A DNA stretch of 64,000 nt from an uncultured Eubacteriaceae bacterium (GCA_946497035.1 CAMMIW010000004.1:54360-118359); one strand, 5' to 3'; positions 44,201-52,877 are shown, numbered from the stretch's first letter. A program made the numbers and translations. The notes: generated by a model from the sequence alone, not told the origin.

Positions 44201-45568
44201 GAAGAGCTTTTTGGTGAAGGGTTTGTATTTAAAGCAGGAACTATAGGTACACTTGCAGATAAAACCGCTTACGGATATGTTAAAAAATATGCAGATGAAA
44301 GAAATATGAAAATAAGTGGGGCAGAGATAAACAGACTTGTTGAAGGTTGTGTAGGTATAAAAAGAACAACAGGGCAACACCCAGGAGGGCTTATGGTTGT
44401 TCCTAACAATAAAAGCATATATGATTTTTGTCCTGTGCAAAGGCCAGCAGACGATCCAAATTCTAATGTTATAACTACACATTTTGATTACCATTCTATA
44501 AGTGGGCGTATATTAAAGCTAGACTTATTAGGACACGACGTACCAACTATTTTACGTATGTTAAAAGACTTTACAGGTTTTGACCCACTCAATACACCTA
44601 TGGACGATAAAGCCACTATGTCTTTATTTACATCACCTAATGCTTTAGGGGTAACTGTTGAAGATATAGACTGTGATACAGGCTCTTTAGGTCTTCCAGA
44701 ATTTGGTACACCTTTTGTTATACAAATGCTTATGGATACTAAGCCTAATAGCTTTTCAGACCTTGTTAAAATATCTGGACTTTCTCACGGTACAGACGTT
44801 TGGTTTAATAATGCACAAGAGCTAATAAAAAATAATGTGGCCACATTAAAAGAGGTTATACCAACTAGGGACGATATTATGGTTTATCTTATTTTAAAAG
44901 GTGTGGAAAATAAATTAGCTTTTACTATAATGGAATCTGTAAGAAAAGGAAAAGGGTTAACACCAGAATTTGAACAAGCTATGATTGATAAAAATGTTCC
45001 CGATTGGTATATAGAATCTTGTAAAAGAATAAAATATATGTTTCCTAAAGGCCACGCAGTAGCTTATGTTACAAATGCCTTTAGAATGGGATATTTTAAA
45101 ATAAATTATCCTTATGCTTTTTATGCTAGTTTATTTTCTGTTAAGGTAGAAGATTTTGATTATGATTTAATGTGTTTTGGTATTGATAAAGTTCAAAATG
45201 CTATAAAAGAGATACAGGCTTTAGGTAAAGGTGCTACAACTAAAGAAAAAACTAAACTTGTTGTTTTAGAGCTTGTTAGAGAAATGTATAAAAGAGGGCT
45301 TAAATTTACAAAAATGGATTTATATAAATCTAAAGGGTTTAAATTTGATGTTACTGAAGATGGGCTTTTGCCACCTTTATGTTGTGTTCAGGGGCTGGGC
45401 GAACAAGCTACACAAAATATTGTAGAGGCTAGGGATAACGGAGAGTTTGATACAATAGAAAACCTTGTAGAAAGAACAAAAATAAGTAAAACTGTTGTAG
45501 AAATATTAAAGCAAAATGGAGTATTAAAAGGTATACCAGATACTAATCAGCTTAGCTTATTTGCTTAA
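41240..45568 (+). CDS. polC: DNA polymerase III alpha subunit, Gram-positive type
   Basis: PolC is the main replicative polymerase with built-in proofreading. The 1442 residues run as: N-terminal domain and OB fold (about 1-325), PHP domain split by the exonuclease (VELHLHTQMSKMDGVSS; resumes about 600), the DEDDh 3'-5' exonuclease (YVIFDLETTGLNREYNK, VAHNAKFDMGFI, HHRAVDDAEAT; about 415-590), and the polymerase core with YIVGSRGSVGSSF, a zinc module (CKNCKYSDFD and CPICGN), PDIDLNFSGE with catalytic acids, and GQHPGGLMV. The start is TTG at 41240; the GTG at 41231 lies in its GGAG Shine-Dalgarno. It is followed by a degenerate core-family terminator. Confidence 0.97.
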   Translation: MEDKKFSNVFCKIKLSANVKTILRNTTVSNIKINQNEALAQIFLQSDKIINENCLKDFEEDIFDNFSFLKNVKIYLQYVFEDLTLQEKIEKIWGNIITIVKEKSPICFPIFKDATFILEENILNVTLYKKGAFIFKSKKIDTIIQNIIKERLNTNIFVKFIDDNSCIENKEQKDNELKKLIAKALENTNVNKNLEQNDENKPQEINRFRKVKRLSLKIKENIDENINVIKDSINDGEIIVIKGKIFGIDITETKKGKYIVKVDITDMTDSISFKFFTEPEDFKEDYTNIIKKGNFVIVKGEIRYDEYIKELILAPMEICLTNAPEPKMDNSQEKRVELHLHTQMSKMDGVSSVKDIIKRASDWGHKAIAITDHGVVQAFPDAMDMARKLGIKVLYGVEAYLVDDLSDVVQNSKNQNLLDEYVIFDLETTGLNREYNKIIEIGAVKVKNGKIIDRFSTFINPHEKLNEDIIKLTNITDDMLVDAPEESEMLPKFLQFFGDSVLVAHNAKFDMGFIKKWAERNNKKINNTVLDTVGLSRTIFPDMAKHTLNVIVKKLDIFLENHHRAVDDAEATAHIFIKFVEILKNEYNVINLDGVNELARTNIDVKKLRPNHAIILVKNQKGLRNLYELISKSNLEYFFRDPRIPKSEFLKLREGLIIGTACGNGEFYQAVLNNADDDEIEKLANFYDYFEIQPIGNNQFLIENEKVSNINSIEDLQNINKKIIDYGKKYNKLVVATCDVHFLDKEDAYFRKIIMASKGFKDADSQPPVYFRTTEEMLQEFSYLGEDLAYDVVIKNTNAIADMIEEVLPIPDGTFPPEIEGSDKELTNITMTKAKSIYGEDLPKIVKDRLERELNSIIKNGFAVLYIIAQKIVWNSNDNGYIVGSRGSVGSSFAATMAGITEVNPLSPHYFCKNCKYSDFDSEEVLAYAGNSGWDLPDKQCPICGNMLSKDGHDIPFETFLGFEGDKEPDIDLNFSGEFQAQAHQYTEELFGEGFVFKAGTIGTLADKTAYGYVKKYADERNMKISGAEINRLVEGCVGIKRTTGQHPGGLMVVPNNKSIYDFCPVQRPADDPNSNVITTHFDYHSISGRILKLDLLGHDVPTILRMLKDFTGFDPLNTPMDDKATMSLFTSPNALGVTVEDIDCDTGSLGLPEFGTPFVIQMLMDTKPNSFSDLVKISGLSHGTDVWFNNAQELIKNNVATLKEVIPTRDDIMVYLILKGVENKLAFTIMESVRKGKGLTPEFEQAMIDKNVPDWYIESCKRIKYMFPKGHAVAYVTNAFRMGYFKINYPYAFYASLFSVKVEDFDYDLMCFGIDKVQNAIKEIQALGKGATTKEKTKLVVLELVREMYKRGLKFTKMDLYKSKGFKFDVTEDGLLPPLCCVQGLGEQATQNIVEARDNGEFDTIENLVERTKISKTVVEILKQNGVLKGIPDTNQLSLFA

Positions 45569-45578
45569 ATTTTTTATT

Positions 45579-45611
45579 TATAAGGCTACAGATTTTATCT
45601 ATAGTCTTATA
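45579..45611 (+). terminator. Terminator, diverged GCTGTAGA-core family member (copy 4)
   Basis: Arms TATAAGGCTACAGAT and ATCTATAGTCTTATA with loop TTT. The stem has one G-U and one C-A mismatch. The layout and loop resemble copy 2, but the core has drifted (GCTACAGAT instead of GCTGTAGAT). It lies 11 nt after the polC stop. Confidence 0.6.
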
Positions 45612-45705
45612 AATATTTATTTGCACTATAAGCCATTGTATAAATATATTAAATTTATAAATTTAAGCAAAAATTGATTATACAATATTATCTAAAAAAT
45701 AAATA

Positions 45706-45734
45706 TTTCAATTTTGTTGTAAATATGTTATAAT
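45706..45734 (+). promoter_or_regulatory. Extended -10 promoter of the FIST-EAL gene
   Basis: TTTCAA (45706-45711), 17-nt spacer ending in TGT, TATAAT (45729-45734): weak -35 but extended -10, 62 nt upstream of the start codon. It supports a separate transcription unit after polC. Confidence 0.45.
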
Positions 45735-45796
45735 TGTAGAAATATGATATGTTTTAATTAATATTCAAATATAATATAGATAAAAGAGGTGTAAGT

Positions 45797-48316
45797 ATGA
45801 TATTGTTGAAGACCCTTTTTAGAGATAAAGATTCTTTTAAAAATTATATAAATTCATCTAATTTAGACTTTAATAAAAATTGTCTTATTAGAATATATAG
45901 CTCTATATTTTCCCAAAGTGAAATAATTGAAACTGCCGAATATGTTAAAGAGATAATACCTATGTCTAGTATTATAGGTGGTAGCTGTTGTGGTGTTGTT
46001 TATAACAGTGAGCAATTTGATAATGACACTTTGATTATAATAGAGCAATTTGATAATGTAGATATAAAAATTGATAAGTATACCTTTGAAGGAAAAACAC
46101 CTTATGAACTAGCAAAACAATTAAATGATAACATAAATAAAGAAAAAACACCTTTAATGCATATTTTATTTGGTAACCATTATATTGATATACACCAGTT
46201 TGTAGAGTATTTTAACAATATGAATAATAAAACTAAAATAATTGGTGGTGCAACAGGAGAAATATTGGCTAAAAATTTACAGCCATATGTTTTATTAGAA
46301 ACAGAAATTATTGAAAATGGTGTTGTAACGGCTAGCTTAATATCAGATGATATAAATGTATTTACCAGCGTTAATACAGCTGTTGAAAATATTACATCTA
46401 AATATAATATAACTAAATGTGAAGGTGAAAATTTATTACAAATACAAGATATTTCCGCTGTAGAATGGTGCAAAAATATATTTGGTGTAGGTGGTGAAGA
46501 AGAATTAGATAATTTTAAAAATGATATTCTTACTCTTTTTCCTATGATTTTAGAAAGAAATCAATGTAATGATGTTGTTAGATTTATAAAATATGAACAT
46601 TCTACTAAAAATATATCTTTATATTGCTCTAAGCTAGATGACAATATTAAATTTAAAATAGGATATGTAAGCCCTTTTAGATGTGTTCAAAAAATGTACA
46701 AAATATGTAATAAAATATCAAGGCAACCTGTAGAAAGCTTATTTTTTTATTCTTGTCTTTTTAGAAAATCTTTTTTAGGTAATTGTGCAAAATGGGAAAT
46801 AAGCCCTTTTGGTAAAGATATTTGTGGTGTTTTTATGATGGGTGAAATATGCAATATAAACGGTACTAACGAATTTTTAAACGGTTCTTGTTGTTTTTTA
46901 GGTTTGGCAGAAGATACCTCAAAATATTTAGACATAGATTTTACTGTTTTTGATGATCTTTATAGAATAAAAGATGAAAATGAAAGAATATTAAATACTG
47001 TTTTAAAAAAACATAGTATAGCTATTTTTGAAGAAAATAAAAAGCTATTAGAAAAAGTTATCTCTAATAATTCTAAATCGGAAAATATTTTATATGTAGA
47101 TAACAACTTTGGAATAAACAACAGCATTAGATTTTCTCACGATAAACATATTAGAAAATATAATAAAATATGTTTGATACAATTACAAAACTCTGAGCTT
47201 ATTTTTTCTAGAATGGGAAAAGAAGAATATTATATAGCTTTAAAAAATGTTATACATTCTTTATTATCTTTTATAGATAATTATAACAATTATAACGTAG
47301 AATATGATATATATAGTTTAAACGATAGCACTATATTTTTAGCATTAAAAGATAATTATAATAATAACGATTTTTCAAACTTTGTTAATGATATTTATGA
47401 AAATTTTCAATTTGTAAAAATAGATAATAGAGAGGAAATATTAATATTTAGATTTGCTATTGTAGAAGATGAAGAAAACTTATTAGAGTGTGGTTTAGAA
47501 ACATTACAAAAATGTAAAAGTTTACAAACATATTTTTTAATATATGATAAACAAGAAAATGTTAAAGCAAATTTTGATAACGAAATGGAAGTAATAAGGC
47601 TTCTTAATAATGCTATAAAAAAGGATTGGATAGTGCCTTATTTTCAAGGCATATATGATAATAAAAATAAAACTATAAATAAATATGAAGCTTTAATTCG
47701 TATTAAAGATAAAGATGGTAAAATTTATTCTCCTGGTTATTTTATGGATACTGCAAAAAAATATAATGTATATTCTAGCATAAGCAAAATTATGATAAAT
47801 AAAGTTTTTAATTTATTTAAAGATAAAAAAACTAGCGTATCTATAAATTTATCTGCTTATGATGTTAATTCTAAAGCGATGCAAGAGGTTATATTTAAAA
47901 ATTTAGAAAATGCTAAAAATGATAATTTTATATTTGAGTTATTAGAAGATGAATGTTTTAGAGATATAAAAATGTTAAATAATTTTATAGAAAGAGCTAA
48001 AAAATATAATGTTAAAATAGCTATTGATGATTTTGGCACAGGCTATTCAAACTTTATGGAAATAGCAAAAATCTCTCCAAATTTTATAAAAATAGATGGT
48101 AGCATTATAAAAAATATTGATAATGATGAAATAAGCAAAAAAGTTTTAAATAATATAGTGTTTTTAGGTAGCCAGCTACAATCTGAACTTGTAGCAGAAT
48201 TTGTTGAAAATGAAAGCATACAAAATATTTTGGAAGAAAAAGGGGTTCATTTTTCTCAAGGATATTATTTTGGAAAACCTGAACCTTTTGAAAATATAAA
48301 AGATAATATAGATTAA
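45797..48316 (+). CDS. FIST sensor - degenerate GGDEF - EAL protein (c-di-GMP phosphodiesterase)
   Basis: A soluble 839-residue signalling protein with no membrane helix. Residues about 20-200 match FIST_N (SSIIGGSCCGVVYNSEQ, KIIGGATGEI), about 215-365 FIST_C (VRFIKYEHS..., RQPVESLFFYSCLFRK, GVFMMGEIC). About 430-600 looks like a GGDEF fold without the GGDEF signature. Residues 627-839 are an EAL domain with catalytic and metal residues in place: EAL (631-633), NLS, ELLED, DDFGTG (from 745), K in FIKID, E in AEFVE (about 801) and QGYYFG. It should hydrolyse c-di-GMP to pGpG under control of a small ligand bound by FIST, perhaps an amino acid. AGAGGTG precedes the ATG; the stop lies in a terminator. 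Confidence 0.85.
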   Translation: MILLKTLFRDKDSFKNYINSSNLDFNKNCLIRIYSSIFSQSEIIETAEYVKEIIPMSSIIGGSCCGVVYNSEQFDNDTLIIIEQFDNVDIKIDKYTFEGKTPYELAKQLNDNINKEKTPLMHILFGNHYIDIHQFVEYFNNMNNKTKIIGGATGEILAKNLQPYVLLETEIIENGVVTASLISDDINVFTSVNTAVENITSKYNITKCEGENLLQIQDISAVEWCKNIFGVGGEEELDNFKNDILTLFPMILERNQCNDVVRFIKYEHSTKNISLYCSKLDDNIKFKIGYVSPFRCVQKMYKICNKISRQPVESLFFYSCLFRKSFLGNCAKWEISPFGKDICGVFMMGEICNINGTNEFLNGSCCFLGLAEDTSKYLDIDFTVFDDLYRIKDENERILNTVLKKHSIAIFEENKKLLEKVISNNSKSENILYVDNNFGINNSIRFSHDKHIRKYNKICLIQLQNSELIFSRMGKEEYYIALKNVIHSLLSFIDNYNNYNVEYDIYSLNDSTIFLALKDNYNNNDFSNFVNDIYENFQFVKIDNREEILIFRFAIVEDEENLLECGLETLQKCKSLQTYFLIYDKQENVKANFDNEMEVIRLLNNAIKKDWIVPYFQGIYDNKNKTINKYEALIRIKDKDGKIYSPGYFMDTAKKYNVYSSISKIMINKVFNLFKDKKTSVSINLSAYDVNSKAMQEVIFKNLENAKNDNFIFELLEDECFRDIKMLNNFIERAKKYNVKIAIDDFGTGYSNFMEIAKISPNFIKIDGSIIKNIDNDEISKKVLNNIVFLGSQLQSELVAEFVENESIQNILEEKGVHFSQGYYFGKPEPFENIKDNID

Positions 48317-48350
48317 TAAAAGCTGTAGACAAAGTCTACAGCCTTTATTA
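48314..48350 (+). terminator. Terminator, GCTGTAGA-core family (copy 5)
   Basis: A 17-position stem TAATAAAAGCTGTAGAC / GTCTACAGCCTTTATTA (one A-C mismatch) with loop AAA, followed by a short A/T tract. Its first three bases are the TAA stop of the FIST-EAL gene. Confidence 0.85.
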
Positions 48351-48666
48351 AAAAATAGTTATTTTTCAATTATTTATGTTTAGTGAGAAAGGTAAGATTT
48401 AAGATATAAGATATATTTAGTCCTGACTACAGCTACTATTGATTATCCTATTATCAATAAATATTTATTATATAATGTTAAATATGTTTAATTTTATGTT
48501 ATATGAAAAATAAAAAACTATGTAAAACAAGCTTATATATGGCATTTATTAGTATATAAAATAAAAAAGTTATAATAAATGCTTGATATATGTATTTATT
48601 TAGTATATTATATTTATATACTAGTAAATTAATAGTATTTTATTTTAGATTTTAGGAGGCTTTAAA
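48351..48666 (+). other. Intergenic region FIST-EAL / hydG
   Basis: AT-rich, without an ORF bearing a ribosome binding site. It contains a short palindrome TAGTC CT GACTA (about 48419-48430) next to CTACAGC (48427-48433, the hairpin-family core on the other strand) and a hairpin TATTGAT N9 ATCAATA (48437-48459). A 10-bp inverted repeat GCATTTATTA ... TAATAAATGC (48542-48551 and 48573-48582) ends 1 nt before the hydG -35. No known riboswitch is recognised. Confidence 0.55.
48584..48611 (+). promoter_or_regulatory. Putative promoter of hydGFE
   Basis: TTGATA (48584-48589), 16-nt spacer, TATTAT (48606-48611), about 56 nt upstream of the hydG GTG. The 10-bp inverted repeat directly upstream could be an operator. 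The AT background makes this moderate only. Confidence 0.4.
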
Positions 48667-50079
48667 GTGTATAACAAATATTCAAAAAAAGCCCAAGAGT
48701 TTATAGATGATAAAGAAATTTTAGAAACTATACAATGGGTTAAAGACAACTTAAATAACAAACAATTAATAAATGAAACTTTAGAAAAGGCTAAGCTATT
48801 AAAAGGTATAGATCATAGAGAGGCTCTTTTGCTTTTAGAATGTCCTTTTGATGATATAAATGAAGAAATTTATAAATTAGCTAAATATGTTAAAAATAAA
48901 ATATATGGAAAAAGGGTAGTTTTATTTGCTCCTATATATTTATCTAATTATTGTGTTAATGGTTGTGTATATTGCTCTTACAATTATAAAAATAAAGATA
49001 TACCTAGAAGAAAATTAACTCAAGAAGAAATAGCAAACGAAGTTAGAGTTTTACAAGATATGGGGCATAAAAGGTTAGCGTTAGAGCTTGGAGAAGATCC
49101 TGTTAATAACTCTATAGATTATGTTTTAGAAAGTATTAAAACTATTTATAGTGTTAAACATAAAAATGGTGCTATAAGACGTGTTAATGTTAACATTGCT
49201 GCCACTACTGTTGAAAACTATAGAAAGCTTAAAGAAGCAGAAATAGGCACTTATGTTTTATTTCAAGAAACATATAATAAAGAAAATTATGAAAAGCTAC
49301 ACCCTTTTGGCCCAAAACATAACTATGATTACCATACAGAGGCTATGGATAGAGCTATGGAAGCAGGCCTTGATGATGTTGGCATAGGTGTTTTATTTGG
49401 TCTTAATATGTATAGATATGACTTTGTAGGCCTTTTAATGCACGCAGAACATTTAGAAGCTACAATGGGTGTTGGTCCACATACTGTTAGTGTGCCTAGA
49501 ATAAAAGACGGTAACAACGTTGATAGCTCAGAATATAGTGATGCTATATCTGATGAACTATTTAAAAAAATAATTGCTATATTAAGAATAACTATGCCTT
49601 ATGCAGGTATTATAGTTTCTACTAGAGAATCACAACAAGTTAGAGCAGAAACTTTAGAAATTGGTGTTTCTCAAATTAGTGGTGGATCTAAAACAAGTGT
49701 TGGAGGATATACAACAGCTCCTGAAGAAAAAACAGAGCAATTTTCTATTACAGATGAACGTAATTTAGAAGAGATTGTAGAATGGTTATTAAATTTAGGT
49801 TATGTTCCTAGTTTTTGTACCGCTTGTTATAAAGAGGGTAGAACAGGAGATAGATTTATGCAGTTAGCTAAATCTGGACAAATTGTTAATTGTTGCAACC
49901 CTAATTCTTTAATTACCCTTAAAGAATATGTAGAAAACTATGCTTTAGATAATACTAAAAATATTGCAAATAAAGTAATAGAAGAAGAGTTAGAAACTAT
50001 ACCTAATGAAAAAGTAAAATCTATTACTAAAAAATATTTAAAAGAAATATGTAACGGTAAGCAAGATTTTAGATTTTAA
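48667..50079 (+). CDS. hydG: [FeFe] hydrogenase maturase HydG (radical SAM tyrosine lyase)
   Basis: HydG splits tyrosine to p-cresol and dehydroglycine and supplies CO and CN- to the H-cluster. The radical-SAM cluster motif CVNGCVYC (Cys96, 100, 103) lies in a ThiH-like TIM barrel (LALELGEDP, LFQETYNKENYEKLHPFGPK, GVGPHTVSVPR). The C-terminal auxiliary-cluster region that distinguishes HydG from ThiH is present: CTACYKEGRTGDRFM and NCCNPNSL. Length 470 is normal. The start is GTG with AGGAGG 7 nt upstream. It begins a hydG-hydF-hydE operon with gaps of 16 and 14 nt. Confidence 0.97.
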   Translation: MYNKYSKKAQEFIDDKEILETIQWVKDNLNNKQLINETLEKAKLLKGIDHREALLLLECPFDDINEEIYKLAKYVKNKIYGKRVVLFAPIYLSNYCVNGCVYCSYNYKNKDIPRRKLTQEEIANEVRVLQDMGHKRLALELGEDPVNNSIDYVLESIKTIYSVKHKNGAIRRVNVNIAATTVENYRKLKEAEIGTYVLFQETYNKENYEKLHPFGPKHNYDYHTEAMDRAMEAGLDDVGIGVLFGLNMYRYDFVGLLMHAEHLEATMGVGPHTVSVPRIKDGNNVDSSEYSDAISDELFKKIIAILRITMPYAGIIVSTRESQQVRAETLEIGVSQISGGSKTSVGGYTTAPEEKTEQFSITDERNLEEIVEWLLNLGYVPSFCTACYKEGRTGDRFMQLAKSGQIVNCCNPNSLITLKEYVENYALDNTKNIANKVIEEELETIPNEKVKSITKKYLKEICNGKQDFRF

Positions 50080-50095
50080 AAGGTGGTGAATATTA

Positions 50096-51277
50096 TTGAA
50101 TAGTGTTCCAAAAGGAGAAAGAAAGCATATTGCTATCTTTGGAAAAACTAATACAGGTAAATCTTCTTTAATAAATTTTTTAACTAATCAAGATTTATCT
50201 ATTGTGTCTGATAAAGAGGGAACTACTACCGATCCTGTTTATAAAAATATGGAAATAATAGGGCTTGGTGCTTGCACATTAATTGATACAGCAGGTTTTA
50301 ACGATACTACAGATTTATCTGATGAAAGAATGAAAAAAACAGAAACAGCTTTATTAAAAACAGATTTAGCTATTTTAGTATTTTCTGATGAAGATTTTAA
50401 ATTAGAAAAACAATGGGTAGAAAAATTTAAAAATTTAGAGATACCTTTTATACTTGTTTTAAATAAAGTAGATTTAATGAAAGAAGTAGATATTTTGGCA
50501 ACTAAAATATATAACGATTTTGGTGTTAATCCTATTCTTATAAGTTGCAAAAGCAAGCTAGGCTTTGAAGATTTAATATATTCTATAAAAAACAATTTTA
50601 AAAATGAAATTGAAATGGAGATAACAGGAGAGTTAGTAAAAGAGAATGACGTTGTTTTACTTGTTATGCCTCAAGATAAACAAGCACCTAAAGGTAGACT
50701 TATTTTACCACAAGTGCAAGTTTTAAGAGAGCTACTAGATAAAAAATGTAACGTTGTTTCTACCTCTTCAAAAGATATTACTAATGCTTTAAATAGTTTA
50801 GCAAAACCACCAGATGTTATTATAACAGATTCTCAAATTTTTAAAGAGGTTTATGAGCAAAAGCCTAAAGAAAGCAAAATGACATCCTTTTCTGTTTTAT
50901 TTGCTGGTTATAAAGGGGATATAGACTATTATTTAGAAAGTGTTAAAATTTTAGAAAATATAAAAGAAAATGCTAATATAATAATATCTGAAGCTTGCAC
51001 ACATAATGCTATAGACGGAGATATTGGCAGAGAAAAAATTCCTAACTTATTAAGAAAAAAATTTGGAAATAACATTAAAATAACAGTAGTTACAGGAGAT
51101 AACTTGCCAGAAGATTTAGAAAACTACGATTTAATTATACAATGTGGAGCTTGTATGTTTAATAGAAAGTATGTTTTAAATAGAATAAATATGGCTAAAG
51201 GTAAAAATATACCTGTTACAAACTATGGTATAATTATAGCTTATCTAAATGGTATATTAGATAAAATAAATATTTAA
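50096..51277 (+). CDS. hydF: [FeFe] hydrogenase maturation GTPase HydF
   Basis: HydF is the GTPase scaffold on which the 2Fe subcluster is assembled before transfer to apo-hydrogenase. The N-terminal G domain shows GKTNTGKSSLINFL (P-loop about 16-25), GTTTDP, DTAGF and NKVD. The C-terminal [4Fe-4S] domain has the expected EACTHN and CGACMF cysteine motifs. Length 393 is typical. The start is TTG with AGGTGG upstream. It lies between hydG and hydE, so all three dedicated maturases are contiguous. The hydrogenase structural gene itself is not in this window. Confidence 0.97.
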   Translation: MNSVPKGERKHIAIFGKTNTGKSSLINFLTNQDLSIVSDKEGTTTDPVYKNMEIIGLGACTLIDTAGFNDTTDLSDERMKKTETALLKTDLAILVFSDEDFKLEKQWVEKFKNLEIPFILVLNKVDLMKEVDILATKIYNDFGVNPILISCKSKLGFEDLIYSIKNNFKNEIEMEITGELVKENDVVLLVMPQDKQAPKGRLILPQVQVLRELLDKKCNVVSTSSKDITNALNSLAKPPDVIITDSQIFKEVYEQKPKESKMTSFSVLFAGYKGDIDYYLESVKILENIKENANIIISEACTHNAIDGDIGREKIPNLLRKKFGNNIKITVVTGDNLPEDLENYDLIIQCGACMFNRKYVLNRINMAKGKNIPVTNYGIIIAYLNGILDKINI

Positions 51278-51291
51278 AGGAATGAGTTTTT

Positions 51292-52386
51292 TTGATAGAT
51301 AAAATATTACAAAAAGATGAACTAACAAAAGAAGATTTAATATCTCTTTTATCTATAGAAGATGAAGAAGATTTACAAAAATTGTTTAAAAAGGCCTATT
51401 CTATAAAAGAAAAATATATAGGTAAAATTTCCCATTATAGAGGCCTTATAGAATTTTCAAACTATTGTATAAAAGACTGTAAATATTGTGGTATTAGAAA
51501 AAGTAACGATTTAGTTGATAGATTTGCTATGAATAAAGAAGAAATATTGAAAATGGCTAAATGGGCTTTTGATAATGAATATGGTTCTATAACTTTACAA
51601 TCTGGAGAGAGAACAGATGATACATTTGTAGATTTTGTTACAGATGTTATAAAAGATATAAAGCAATTTACTAATGGTAAGCTTGGTATGACTTTATGTA
51701 TGGGCGAGCAAACAGAAGAAACTTATAAAAAATGGTTTGAAGCAGGCGGCCACAGATATTTACTTAGAATAGAAACAACTAATGAAGATTTATACAAAAG
51801 AATACACCCTGAAAACGATTTACATTCTTTTAATAAAAGGGTAGAATGTTTAAAATCTTTAAGAAAAATAGGATATCAAGTTGGAACAGGTGTTATGATG
51901 GGCATACCTAATCAAACTATTGAAGATTTAGCCAATGATATTATTTTCTTTAAAAATATGGATATTGATATGATTGGTATGGGACCTTATATCGTGCATA
52001 AAGATACACCTATAGGAAAATATGCTATTGAAAATAATCTTGACACAGAAGAAAATAAAAAATATAGATTTCTTTTAGGTTTAAAAATGATAGCAGTAAC
52101 AAGGATATATTTAAAAGATGTTAATATAGCAGCTACAACCGCTTTACAAGCCTTAGATCCTTTAGGTAGAGAAAAGGGCATTAAAGCAGGTGCTAATATT
52201 CTTATGCCTATTATAACCTTAGAAGATTATAGAGAAAAATATCAGCTTTATGATAATAAGCCTTGTATAGATGATAATGCAGACAAATGTAAAAATTGTT
52301 TAACAGGACGTGTTATGAGCGTTGGAGAAAAAGTTGGGTTTGGCGAGTTTGGAGATTCTAAACACTTTTTTAATAAATCAAGTTAA
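51292..52386 (+). CDS. hydE: [FeFe] hydrogenase maturase HydE (radical SAM)
   Basis: HydE is the radical-SAM enzyme acting on the Fe(CO)2CN(cysteine) synthon made by HydG to build the dithiomethylamine-bridged cluster. The radical-SAM motif CIKDCKYCGI (about residues 61-70) lies in a BioB-like barrel; ITLQSGERTD, RIETTNEDLYKRIHP, GVMMGIPNQT and NIAATTALQALDP are typical. Near the C-terminus CIDDNADKCKNCL can hold a second, non-essential cluster. The start is TTG preceded by AAAGGA and a T-run. Length 364 is normal. The operon ends in a strong terminator shared with the convergent thioesterase gene. Confidence 0.96.
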   Translation: MIDKILQKDELTKEDLISLLSIEDEEDLQKLFKKAYSIKEKYIGKISHYRGLIEFSNYCIKDCKYCGIRKSNDLVDRFAMNKEEILKMAKWAFDNEYGSITLQSGERTDDTFVDFVTDVIKDIKQFTNGKLGMTLCMGEQTEETYKKWFEAGGHRYLLRIETTNEDLYKRIHPENDLHSFNKRVECLKSLRKIGYQVGTGVMMGIPNQTIEDLANDIIFFKNMDIDMIGMGPYIVHKDTPIGKYAIENNLDTEENKKYRFLLGLKMIAVTRIYLKDVNIAATTALQALDPLGREKGIKAGANILMPIITLEDYREKYQLYDNKPCIDDNADKCKNCLTGRVMSVGEKVGFGEFGDSKHFFNKSS

Positions 52387-52401
52387 TTTTTATATAAAAA
52401 T

Positions 52402-52425
52402 AGGTGCTATATATTTATAGCACCT
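52402..52425. terminator. Bidirectional terminator hydE / thioesterase
   Basis: A perfect 10-bp stem AGGTGCTATA / TATAGCACCT with loop TATT between convergent genes, flanked by A-rich and T-rich tracts. It is not of the GCTGTAGA family. Confidence 0.85.
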
Positions 52426-52433
52426 TGTTAAAT

Positions 52434-52847
52434 TTAATTTTTATAAGCTGAGTTTATAAGATTATAAATTTCTAAATTATATTTTTTTAAATTAATAAGT
52501 TTGAAATCTTTATTAACGAAAGGGTGTTCTGTATACCCTGTATTAATAAGCTCGTTGTCTTTAAATATTTTATATTCAAAATCTATTTTAACAGGTGATA
52601 CATTTTTTAAATATACTTGTATTGTTAAAATATCCTCATATAAAGCAGGTTTTATATATTTACAACTAAGCTTGCTTAATGGAAATAGTATACCTTTTTC
52701 TTCTATTTGTGAATATGAAATTTTTAAACAAGATTTTATAAAATTTGTTCTTGCTTCTTCATACCATATAGGATAAACAGAATGGTGAGCAACGCCCATT
52801 TGATCTGTTTCTTGATATCTAACTTTTACTTTTGTTTCAAAAAACAT
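52434..52847 (-). CDS. YbgC/4-hydroxybenzoyl-CoA-type thioesterase
   Basis: A 137-residue single-hotdog-fold acyl-CoA thioesterase. The family N-terminus is clear: VKVRYQETDQMGVAHHSVYPIWYEEAR, where Asp16 (ETDQMG) is the catalytic acid of the 4HBT/YbgC family, followed by a long hotdog helix and PLSKLSCKYIKPALYED. Members hydrolyse short or medium acyl-CoA; the physiological substrate is not evident. ATG with AAAGGGTG. It lies 30 nt downstream of folT on the minus strand and may be co-transcribed with it, though no functional link is apparent. Confidence 0.88.
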   Translation of the reverse strand: MFFETKVKVRYQETDQMGVAHHSVYPIWYEEARTNFIKSCLKISYSQIEEKGILFPLSKLSCKYIKPALYEDILTIQVYLKNVSPVKIDFEYKIFKDNELINTGYTEHPFVNKDFKLINLKKYNLEIYNLINSAYKN

Positions 52848-52877
52848 AAAATCACCCTTTATATATATTAAAAAATA

